This document shows positions 33,401 through 45,400 of a stretch of DNA of 64,000 bases, one piece after another. Origin of the DNA: Diospyros lotus (taxonomy: Eukaryota > Streptophyta > Magnoliopsida > Ericales > Ebenaceae); contig NC_068341.1 of the NCBI RefSeq assembly GCF_014633365.1, positions 496,001 through 560,000 of the forward strand. Direction: 5' to 3'. Within the stretch, counting starts at the first letter, position 1. Every line of letters starts with the position of its first letter. The translations under genes were made by a program, and so were the position numbers. The notes below the pieces were generated by a model. The model worked only from the letters and a program-made list of their open reading frames with translations, was not told the DNA's origin and did not search any database.

Positions 33401-36400
33401 ACCCTGTACCTTGTTTTTCAGCCAATTAAGTTTATAATTGAACTCATGATTTAAATTGAAATGCTTTATTTGAATGTTCTCTTGTTTTTTCAAAACTTGT
33501 ATCTCATGTCATGTCTTGAATCGTTTTACATTTTTGTATTTGCTCACTTCTCCATAGCACTTGTATTGCAGTTCGTGAATTTCCCATTATTTTTTTATGT
33601 ATTTATTTATTTTTTCTTATCATCTGCTTTCAGATATATGAAATTGGTGCTGGATCAGGAACTTGTGCAAAGGGAATATTGGATTTCATAATGTTGAATG
33701 CACCAACGAGAGTTTACAATAACATGAGTTACACGTATGTGTACTGAATTACCTTTTAGTTATCATGAAACTGTTAGCTTCAGACAATTAACTTTAGTGT
33801 GTAATAAGTATAATTATATGCTCTTTTAATGAGTTTTCTTTCTTTTTTTTTAATTTTCAGGCTTTCAGCACATATCTAGGCCTAAAGAATATAAAAGTTG
33901 CAAAGCTTTGTTGTTTTCTTGCTATGTGTTAGTATCATTCCCCAATTGGACTTATCTTAGTTGTTATGTTAAACTATGGTTGTTTCTACACTTCTAGATG
34001 TTCTTTTCTGTTCTTTTAACATCAAGAATCATTCTTCTATATTTCTCTCCTCCTGGGACCATTATACTTATTTTGGATGCTCATAAAAGTATGCGCATAT
34101 TGTTTTCCTTGCACTATCATGATTCACATCTTACCTTACATTAATTGCTTCTATGCATGTTGATTGCAAAAAAGCAGTGTGTGAGGTTCCTTGCTTTGTG
34201 AGGGTTGGGAGATGATAATTTTTGTACCTACCTTTACTCATGCTTGGCAAAGAGGCTGTTTCACAGTTCAAACCCATGACCTTCTGGTCATATAGAAGCA
34301 ATCTTATTGTTGCTACCAAGGCTTCTCCTCATGTATTTTGATTAAAAAGGGTGCCTCAGTGATTAAACATAGAGGATACATGCATTGATTCATTAAACAG
34401 AAAACTATGCTTTTGAAGCCGTGCTAGAATAGAAAATGAAAATTTTGATGTTAAAACTCTTGCTTAAGATGAGTCCACCAGTTAACTGGTGAAGTATATA
34501 GCCCTATAAATAACTGAGCTTTTTTAATCAGAAAACAAAATGTTTCCAAGTACTTCACTCAGAGGCTTTGTTGGGCTTGTAATACTTGATACTTAAAACC
34601 GTGATTTTGACTTCTGTGTGTATGTGAAAAAGGAGAAGCTTTTGATGATATGCTCTTTGCAGGTGCTAGCAGTTCCATTTCTCCAAAATTGATATGCATG
34701 AAACCCTATATTTGTTTCTGTATCAATAATGGGATGAATGTGTTCTTGGTCTGCAAATGTTCCATAAGCAAATTTTGACTCAGTAATCCACAGCACAATT
34801 TCTCATTTTCTTATGTCAGAAAAAAGTATCACTCGTTTAGAGTTGGGATCACAATTGGCTTTTCCAGTACAAATTATTAACATAACATGCTTTTGAGAAT
34901 TTTAAAGATTTTCTAGTTGAAGTTTTAAATTGTTTCAACTATTTTTTTTAGATGATATCTTATTTACATACTGAATTTCTTTAATTATACCTTGATCTAG
35001 TTTTCCTTCAAAGTGTCTTTTTTGGGGAGTTTTGGGGGTGGGGTGAGGGGTTGGGTCTCATTTTGGTGTTTTCCAACCTGGATAGAAGAAGTTGCCTGAA
35101 TTTTATCAAGTTCCAGCTAATTTTACTTTTTAAGTTCGTGTTTTTTTAAAGATGCGAATTACTTTCCTTTCACTGCAGTTCAGTGGAAATCAGTTCTTCA
35201 CTGGCCAAGAAACAATTAGAAACTGTTGGAGAAGTTCGCAGTCACTTGGCAAAGTTTAGAGTAGAGTGTCGTGATGCTGCTGACCATAGTGGATGGGGTA
35301 TTGATTCCTACTTCTGTATTCTTTCAGAATTGAAGAACAAAGCATGTTAAAATATATTCCAGATATATGCTTTATTTTTTATTTTGACCATGTGCGCTGC
35401 CAAATCAGTGATGACCAAGGCAATGAAAACGTATAGTTGCTTCCACATTATCCATGCCATATTTGTACAGTCACTGCTTTTTCTTCCCTTTGCTGCCATC
35501 TCTTTTGTACTTTTACTGTAGCCTTTATCACTGGTGTTGTTCATGTTGTTAGATCTGCATAATAAGTATGCAGTATCATTGATATACGAGTGAAAGATCT
35601 GTGCTTTAATTTGAAGTTAGATGGTTCCTCAGAAAGACACAGGCTTCTGGTCTTATACTATCACTTTTGTTGGACTTGATCTGTGAGTTGAACAGATTTT
35701 GCTTACTCACCTGACCAAAGCACTTTGTGTTTTAAATTTGAAAAGCGCTTCAAATGTGTCAGAGTGCAACTGTGAGTTGGTTCTAGGAGATCTCTTCCAA
35801 TTATAAAAAAAAAAATAAAAAAAAAGATGGAAACCTGAGATATATGAGAAAATATTAACTACAAAATAAAAAATTGTTATTTAACATGGTTAGCAATTGG
35901 GAATGGCCAGGGATTAGAGATGGATGGTGGTCTAGAATTCATGTAACCAGCCCCACCCAATGGAATTAGGCTTGTGATTGTTGTCGTTGTAACATGGTCT
36001 ACAATTGGAAGCATATTTTGGGAGCTTCAGATTTAGTTATACAAAGCTTCACTAGAAGTCTTCAAAAATCATACTATGGTACTTTTGGAGAATTAAGACT
36101 TGGGAGTCTTTAAGTTTATATTTCTTGGGAAATATAAAATACTTCCAAAAAAGGGGTAAAGTGATGGGAGTTTATGACCTGATTACTGTTGAAATGGAAA
36201 GGAGACAAATCCCTTGATTAGTGGGGATTGGCTCCAATCCCTTGATTGATGGCCTAAATTTTTGCTTGATTGATTATAGTTTAGAATTAGAATATCCTAA
36301 TTTGTTGTTTCCTCCCTCTATAAGAAGAGAGGAATCATGTTATTCATTTATGGTGAAAATATAAATCATTCTTCTCTTAGCTTATATGGTATTAGAGCAG

Positions 36401-39400
36401 GGAAGTCACCCTTACACCATCAAACCCTAGGCAGCCCTTACGCTGTCAAACTCTAGGCACGCTGACAACCACTGTTCAACCCTAGGCAGCCCTTACACTG
36501 TGAAACCCTAGGCACGCTAACCACCAAACTTCCAACTTCAGAGCTACCGCAGGCAATGGTTTAGCCACGACAACTTGCAGATCCGACGACGACGACAGCT
36601 AAACTCAGGTGGCACGCACGACAGATAGCCGTTGCAACCTTGACCGTTTGCCTTCCTGTTCTCCGATGCTCGACGACAACAAATCACCATATTATCCCTA
36701 GGGTTCATTGGATTAGATTTCTTTAGAAGGAAATTAAGCCTTTCACCACTTTACTCACTCATGGATTAAAAAACTCAAAAACATAATTAAGACAATCAAC
36801 AGAAACAAATGAACAAAATAGTAAAAGAAATGCAAACCACACAATAAAGATAGATCTTTATCCTGGTTCGGATCATTCAACATGAATGACCCTACGTCCA
36901 GCCTTGAAACACCTGAGAACAGTCTTTGATTATTTTGAAATTGATCAGTACAACAATCCCTTCTTCCCCAAGTACATACACACTTGAATTCTCTCCCAAG
37001 ATTACAAAGTGTTATCGATTATCTAGCCCTCTCAAAGAATACAGATGCACTCGACAGACAGATTTTCATCTATCAAACAACTCACCCCTACCCTCATTTA
37101 TAATAGGGGTGGACTTCCCAATACAACTAATTGAGAATTAGATAATTCCGGTTTAACTCCCTAACTTAAACTAATTTACAGTTGGGCCATCTCCTATCTA
37201 ACTTAGCCGCTTGAGACACTTGACTACTTCACTTGGATATTTGACTTAACTCTAGGCAAACTAATTCACACACCGTCAGTCTCCGCTGCGACCGTTGTTG
37301 GTGAATGATTGTCTTTCTCAGATCCGGTTGTCAATCTTCAGTTTCGACCATCATTTCTCAGATTCGATCGTTAATCCCTCAGATCCAACCATCGTTCCTC
37401 AGATCCGGCCATTGTTTGTCCTTACGTTGCGCCGCCCAACACCAACCGACATCAATCTCAATTGATGTCACTGCTCCAATCCGATGTCGTTGGCTGCGAA
37501 ATCCTCACCTACTAACATACCCAGATCTAGTTGTTCAACTGATGTTGTCCTTACTGCCACTTCAGCCACCATGTCTGACGTTGCATCTACTGTCACTCCA
37601 GTCCAGCAACCACAAACATGACCCTTCGAAAAAGAGCAGTTCAATCAAATCTTGAAACTGTTACAATCTAATATGTTACCTGGTACACCTAATTGTTCTT
37701 TGGCCCATTCAGGTAGAACTCCTTTAGCCCAAGTTCCTTAAAATTTGCTTCATGGATCATTGATTCAGGGGCATCTGATCATATGACTAGCTTGTCCAAT
37801 CTATTCGATTCATAAAATCTCTAAAAGTATTGATCTTCAATCAATACTTCACGTTCTTAAACTTGTAATTTTTTGTCTGTCAGTAAACTCTCAAAAGATT
37901 CTAACTACCGCATTACCTTTTTTGATTGTTATTGCCTATTTCAAGACCAAAACTTGGGGAAGACAATTGGCAATACTAGAGAGATAAATAGACTTTACTA
38001 CTTCAATAAGGATTTCTTTGGTAATAAAAAAGCTCACGAATTCAGTGGTAATAGTTTAATTTCTGTTTCTGATCCAATAATGTAATGGCATCTCAGGCTA
38101 GGTCATCCTAGTTTTCCTTATTTAAGACACTTATATCCTAAATTGTTTAAAGGAGTGGATTGTTCTAAGTTTCAATGTGAAAGTTGTCATTTGTCTAAAG
38201 ATCACTGTGTTAAATTTGTTTCCAAACCTTATAGTTCTTCAAAACCATTTTATTTGATTTATAGTAATGTTTGGGGACCCTCAAAGGTAACCACTTTATC
38301 TGGCAGAAAATGATTTGTAACTTTTATCGATGATCATACTAGACTATGTTGGGTTTACTTGCTTACCAAGAAATCCAAAATGACAAGAGTTTTCAAAGAT
38401 TTCTTTTACATGATTGAAGCCTAATTTCAAACAAAAATTTGTATTCTTCAGTCTAATAATGGAACAGAGTACTTCAATGAATGTTTAGGGGACTTTTTGA
38501 AAGAAAAATGTATTTTACATCAATCAACATGTCGTGAAACTCCTCAGCAGAATGGCATAGCTGAACGAAAAAATAGACATTTACTTGAGGTAACTAAGGC
38601 TATTATGTTTTCTATGAATGTCCTAAAATACCTCTGGGGAGATGCTGTTTTAACTACTTGCTATTTAATCAATAGAATGCCCACTCAAGTCTTAAACTTT
38701 GAGACACCTTTGAATTCTTTAAAAATGACTTTTCTTATATGTCGGTTGTACTCTGAGCTACCTTTAAAAAATTTTGGATGCACTTGCTTTATTTATATTC
38801 CACAAATTTCTCGATCCAAATTGGATCCAACAGCTGAAAAATGTGTTTTTGTTGGTTATGCTCCAAATAAAAAAAGAGTACAAGTGCTTTAATCCTTTGA
38901 CAAAGAAAACTCACATAACCATGGATGTGTCTTTCACGAAGAATCAACCCTATTTTACCAAAAATCATCTTCAGGGGGAGAATAATGTAGAAAAAGATGA
39001 TTTTTTTAAAATTTATAATAATGTAGAAGAAAATAATTTTTTGAAAATTTCTGAACCTCTTCCAAACATGTTTGATATGATTGATACTCCACTCCACTCT
39101 GATAAACGATCTAAGGAAATTGGTGCTCAAAATAATAAAGAATAGGATGCATATAGTTCATAGGTGCCAAGCATAATGGAGTCGGAACCAATGAGAGAAT
39201 TACTACAAACGGATCAAAGCAATCCGAAACCTGAGATTCAGTTTTATACTAGAAGAAAATCTTTGAGAAATGCTATTGATCCGAATGTCCCTCCAATAAT
39301 TAAACAGTTGACATCCTCGAATGATGGTCCTCCTTCCACTTAGGGTATCTCTAAACTTACTCCTTCAAATTCTCCCTCATTTGATTTGTCTAATCTTGAT

Positions 39401-42400
39401 GTCCCCATTGCCACTAGAAAAGGAGTCAAATCTTGTACTAAACATCCTATTGTCAAGTACCTGTCATACCAGGAATTGTCCAATAACCACAAGGCATTTC
39501 TTTCAAATATTTCTAACTTGCATGTTCCAAGAACTATTCAGGATGACTTAGGTAATCCAGATTGGAAATTAGCTATAAAGGAGGAGAAGAAATCTCTTAA
39601 AAAGAACGAAACTTGGGAGATTGTGGAGCTACCAAAAGGCAAGAGAACTAGAGGTTGTAAATGGGTATTCACTGTAAAATGTAAGACATATGGGAGCATA
39701 GAGAGGTATAAGGCAAGACTTGTTGCCAAGGGGTTCACCCAAACTTATGGTATTGACTATTAAGAGACCTTCGCTCCAATTGCAAAGACAAACTCAATTC
39801 GAGTACTCCTTTCTCTAGCAATGAATTCCAATTGGCCTCTACACCAGCTTGATGTAAGGAACGCCTTTCTGAATGGAGATTTGGAGGAAGAAGTGAAGTG
39901 TTCATGGATCTTTCACCTGGATTTGAGAAGAATCTTGGTGCCAACAAGGTGTGCAGATTGAAAAAATCCTTATATTGTTTGAAACAGTCACCAAGAGTAT
40001 GGTTTGAAAGGTTTGGAAAGGCAGTGAAGAGCTATGGTTACATTCAGTCAAGTTGACCACACAATGTTCTTCTAGTACTCTAGAGATGGTAAAACGACTA
40101 TTTTGATTGTATATATGGACGATATAATAATGATTGGTGATGATAGTGCAAAAATTGGAGAGCTTAAGAGAAAGCTAGTTCATGAATTTGAGGTCAAGGA
40201 TTTTGGGGGCCTAAAGTGCTTCCTTGGGATGGAATTTGTAAGATCAAAGAAGGGAATTTTTGTCAATCAACATATGTTTTGGATTTGCTTAATGAAACAG
40301 GGATGCTTGGATGCAACATAGCCGAAACAACCATAGAACCCAACTTGAAGCTTCAACCTGTCGAAGCCAAATATGTGGTAAATAGAGAGAAATACTAAAG
40401 ACTTATGGGTAGACTTATCTATTTATCTCACACCCAACCTGATATAGCTTTTGTAGTGAATGTTGTAAGTTAATTTATGCATTCACCATGTTCAGAGCAT
40501 TTTGAAGTTGCCTCCAGAATCCTAAGGTACCTAAAGGGAACAACTGAAAAAGGATTGCTCTTTGAAAAATGAGGACACCTACACATAAAGGCCTATACCG
40601 TCGCAAATTAGGCAGGCAACGTTACAGATAGAAGATCAACTTCGGGCTATCCCACCTTTTTGGGAGGTAATCTTGTCACTTAGAGGAGCAAGAAACATAA
40701 TGTAATAGCCAGAAATAGTGCTGAAGCCAAATTTCGTTTAGTAACCCACAGGATTTGTGAGGTTATGTGGATAAAAAGATTATTAAGGGACTTGAAGGTT
40801 TCTATTTCCTTATCAGTAAAGGTTTACTGTGACAACAAAGCTACAATCTCCATTGCTCACAATCCGGTTCTCCATGACATAACGAATATGTAGAGGTGGA
40901 TAAGCATTTTATTAAGGAGAAACTAGACAATGAGGTAATCTGTATGCCTTACATTCCAATAGATTATCAAGTTGCTGATGTCCTCATAAAGGGGTTACAT
41001 AAGAAACAGTTTGAAAATCTAGTAAGTAAGTTTGCCATGGAAGATATCTTTAAGCTAGCTTGAGGGGGAGTGTTGAAATGGAAAGGAGACAAATCCCTTG
41101 ATTAGTGGGGATTGGCTCCAATCCCTTGATTGTGGGTATTGGCTCCAATACCTTGATTGATGGCCTAAATTTTTGATTGATTGATTGGTTATAGTTTAGA
41201 ATTAGAGTATCCTAATTTGTTGTATCCTCCATCTATAAGAAGAGAGGAGTCATGTTATTCATTTATGGTGAAAATAAAAATCATTCTTTTCTTAGCTTAT
41301 AATTACTTTTTGTACCAAAGGATTTTCAATGCTAGGCAAGGACCCTAGATTCTCAACTGTGGATTTCTTGATCAACCATGATATTTAAAAAGTGTTTTAG
41401 AACAAATTAACAAGTCTTTTTAAAAATCAAAGCTAGCCCATATCCACATGATGAAGATTAGTTTTAGTATTATATAAAGTGGATGAACATTTTGTTTAAT
41501 AAGAAGACAAAGTGGCTAGTGTAATGTACATATTGTTTGATGCTAAAAGGTATTTCAGTGTGAAGAAAAGTTGTGTTTAATTGAAGTATGTATGAGATAT
41601 GATTATGTAGGTGGAAATATACAGTATGTGGGTATACAAGAGTGCCTAGGTGGGGTTGTCTTTATTGTTAAAAGTTCCTTGAGAACCTCAGTGGAAGGGT
41701 TAATTTTCCCTGTAACCCATCCGAACCTAATATAAGACTCAGAAATTTACTTTGAAATTTTATATAATCTTGAAAGATTTCCCTTCATATATACTGAAAG
41801 AGGCTAGCAGAACAATATTCCATACTTCCTACTGCCACTAACTTTATGCCAACCAGCCAAAAGATTCACCCTTAGTTTTGTCCAAAATCCAAAGTCACCA
41901 GTGAGCAGTCTTTTCCTTTGACCACAAATCTCATTGTTAACCAACGACCCTTTTGGCTTTCGGATTTCAGTGGATATCTGTATTTAACAAGATAGCCTGT
42001 ACTCCAAATAATGATTGGTTATCTTTATGCAACTTTTTTGTGTGTGTGTGTGTGGAGGGGGGGGATAGATTATACATATCAAGTATTAAAGAATTTAGAA
42101 TGCTGACCATATGGCACATCATTTCATTTATTCCTCATCAATTAACTTCATTTACTGTCTTGTTACTTGCTCTCTCCCCCATAAAAAAGTTTGTCCACAT
42201 CATAATGCAAGTTTGATTTATCTTTCAGTAGTCAGAAAACACTTCTTCTTGTGTTCTGCAACTTGATCTTTTATTTTCAATTGCTAGCTTAACTTTCAAA
42301 GTTTGTCTTAGAAGTTGTTTTTATATCCAAAAACAAAGAAAAAAGAAAAGAGAGAAGAAATATTTGTCTTACTAGTTTTGCTGGTGCAACAGGAGATGTG

Positions 42401-45400
42401 GATCAACAACCTTGCTGGGTAATAATGCTGGAGGTATTCTCTTTACTAATGGCTCTGTTTCATCTTGCTTGTCTATCTCTTTCATGAAGCCAATTTATGA
42501 TTGCCCCCTAAAATATAAAAAATAATTGGGCATTCACTGGATTGACTCACCATTTTTTCATGTTATTCATTTGTGGATGAATAGCAAATCTGCAGGTCAA
42601 TTTTTGCCGACATTGATTCATAGGAAAGCTAAGTATTGTTTAGGAGATTTAATGTGTGTGTATATATATATATTTTGTTTACTTCATGCATAGAGTTATG
42701 CCCTTTAGATTTTTTTCATTATAATTTTCCTTTTTGCTAATCCCAAAAGTGGTTCTAGCAATTAAAATTATTTTGATAGGTATGTGGGATTTCAACGAGT
42801 AGGGAACCGTATCTTTGACTAAAAAGAACATTTACTAGTGTTAACCTCAATTAATCATGGATGTTGATGGGGTTGAGAATGTATACAGAGTTAACCTTTC
42901 TATTATTGGCGAAAACATGGGTTTAAGAACATATATGAGGGCTTGATGGGTGCTTGCAAAGTTATTAATGAAATCTCATAATTGTTGTGCTTGCATTGTA
43001 TATTGAATTTTATAATTGTTGTGAGCTGAGCCCCTAATAATGGTGTTTATTTAATGGCTAAATAGGACTAGTTAACTTCTAGTTATGTAATATCCCAAGA
43101 GCCCAGGGAAAGGTAGTATATATGGAGGATAAGTAAGAAAGGAAACAACACCAGGTGGATACCTTTTGGGTTGAATGTAGGCAAAGAATTCCGGGGTTAA
43201 GTATGCTTGAGTTGGGGAAGCTCAAGAATGGGTGACCCTTGGGAAGTTCGCATAAGCCCATCAGGATAAGTTGTTATGGTCCTTTCTATTGCTCGATGCG
43301 GGATGTTACAGGTGGTATCAAAGCCGACCCTTGGTGAAGGCGGTCCAATGAGGGCGGGGAGTGGCACCGAGACTCGAGGGCTTGTACAAGGATCGGCTTT
43401 TGGCAGGCTTCTAGGACGGCAACCCCCAAAGGAAGAAGATCTGAGACCAGTTGTAAGGTCGCATGATAAGGACATCATGTGCTTAAGGGGAGGAGAATGT
43501 AATACTTCAAGAGCCCAGAGTAGGGTAGCATATATCGAGGATATATAAAGAAAAAAACAATACCAGCTGAATACCTTTTGGGCTAAATGTAGGCAAAGAA
43601 CTTCTGGATTAAGTGTGTTTGAACTATAGTAGCTCAATGATGGGTAACCTTCTAGGAAGTTCGCGTAGGCCCATCAGGATAAGTTGTTCTGGTTCTTCCT
43701 ATCGCTCGATATAGGATGTAACAAGTTATCATGCTGTTAACCTTGCTATGGGGACTAGTGGCTTTGCTGTTGTGCCTGGGCTCATGATATGTGCTTTACA
43801 ATATATTTTCTTTTCTTGTCCCCATAAGGTAATACTATTCATGAAAAAATGCTTTTTTTCCTTTGTTGGGGGGTGGGGGGGGAACCTTTTATAAAGAAAA
43901 TATATAGGCTTAGAAAGGAAGCACATCGAGAAAGTTTACTTAGGACTCTGTAAAGCAAGACAAAAGCTCGCCAACCCAGAAGAAGAGGATTGAGAATGTT
44001 TCTCTTAAGAGGAATGGGAGAGCTTAGAAGTTTTATATGGAACCCTGCCAACAACTATGTACTTGTTCAAACAATATTTTGTAGTCAGTTTTTGATTAGT
44101 TTCATTTCATGTGCCCTATTAGTGATTAGTTTGACCAAAATCTTGCGTAGGTACTAGATAATCTTCCACATGATCTTATCTATTCAGAAAATCAAATTTC
44201 ACCATGGATGGAAGTGTGGGTTGAGAAGCGACATGACAGGTAAGCAGCTACATGAGACTATTATTTCTATCTTTGTTTGCTGCAGTGCATGTATCAATGT
44301 GTCTTGATAACATCCCTTTTTTTGGGGGGGAGTTCAAATAATTTTTAAAAAATTTGAATGGCAACATTCCAACTTGTTAATACACGTGGAATTTGGTTGG
44401 CTAGGTCAAAAACCAATGTGCTTAAATTCACCTATTACTGTGTTTTTTGGGTGTTTCTTTATAATTTTTTGGGCTAGGTTGTCTTTTTGGGTGTTTCAAT
44501 GGAGGACTATAAATATTCCTTTGTTAGACGGTGACTAAAAATAAAAGAATTACTTTTTAGAGACTTTCAGAGAAAACTCCTTAGGATTATTGATCAACTG
44601 CCAATTACTTACAAAACCAACAACTATAACAACAACAATCACAAGCTTTAATCCCATTACGTGGGTCAGCTAAATGGGAAGGAAGACACAAATGAATAAA
44701 TGATAAATGATTCAATACTTGAGGTGAACAAAAATGTCTTCAGGTACTTCTGTAATCAATCATGTCATACGTAGCAAACAATGGAATGACATACCTGCAG
44801 GTATACTCAGTGCCTTATTATAGCTGCAGGTGTAACATTCAACAAAGCATCCTGGCATCCCAAAAGAACACCTCTAGTTAACAAGTAGCAAACTGTGTTT
44901 ACCAGAGCCCACAAGAGAAAATCAGTCCTGCATGATCCGAAAAAATCCCAGGCTCCAAAAACTCTGCATTCTTCCCAAACAGAAAGCAGGGACACAAAAG
45001 ACCTATAAAACAGCTCTAATCACCTGTCAGTTACTGCTTTGAACTTCTTCTTTTTTTAGCTAAGAAAAATTAAGTTCGTATGTGTAGCAATTGTTTTCAA
45101 TAGAAAGACTACCCTTTTCTGTAAGGCTGCAATTGCCAGATTCTGTTTGATTTCAAAGAGTCATTTTGGGAAGTGAGCATGGATCTGGAGGACTTGTGTG
45201 GAAATTAAAACCATCTAAGATCTACCAATGCAAAAGCTAACTTTTGTTCTTTAATTATGTTTAATCTATTATATGTTGAAATCAAGTCTTTCCCAAAATA
45301 TTTTCCAGCATAGCAGTTTTACCTGTGGGAACATTGAATAATCATTTATGTTTCTTATTAGGCCTGGACCCTCTGAGTTGTACAAGCCACTACAAGATCC

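Larger units (their letters stand above)
36187..41301 (+). mobile_element. Ty1-copia retrotransposon, complete ends but coding-dead
   Basis: The 5.1-kb element lies in intron 7 of the MidA-type gene, in the sense orientation. LTRs at 36187-36386 and 41071-41301 both start TGTTGAAATGG and end CTTAGCTTATA. The perfect 5-bp target duplication ATTAC flanks it (36182-36186 and 41302-41306). A primer-binding site TGGTATTAGAGC (initiator-Met tRNA type, one mismatch from TGGTATCAGAGC) follows the left LTR at 36387, and a purine tract GAGGGGGAG (41062-41070) precedes the right LTR. Pol order (protease, integrase, reverse transcriptase, RNase H) is copia-type. The leader contains a second, reverse-oriented LTR-like insert. 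Many stops and frameshifts show it cannot encode its own proteins. Confidence 0.93.

Noticed and set aside
37310..37410. Repeat spacing reminiscent of a CRISPR array
   Set aside because: The repeats are short, imperfect and unequally spaced, in a plant retrotransposon leader; no cas genes are expected.
43149..43255. A genuine 5S rRNA gene
   Set aside because: Similarity is interrupted by many substitutions, and the segment lies inside LTRs with a target duplication, which is the Cassandra arrangement.
43276..43548. 90-residue ORF across the Cassandra core
   Set aside because: Cassandra internal domains are non-coding, and this frame runs from LTR to LTR without any known motif.
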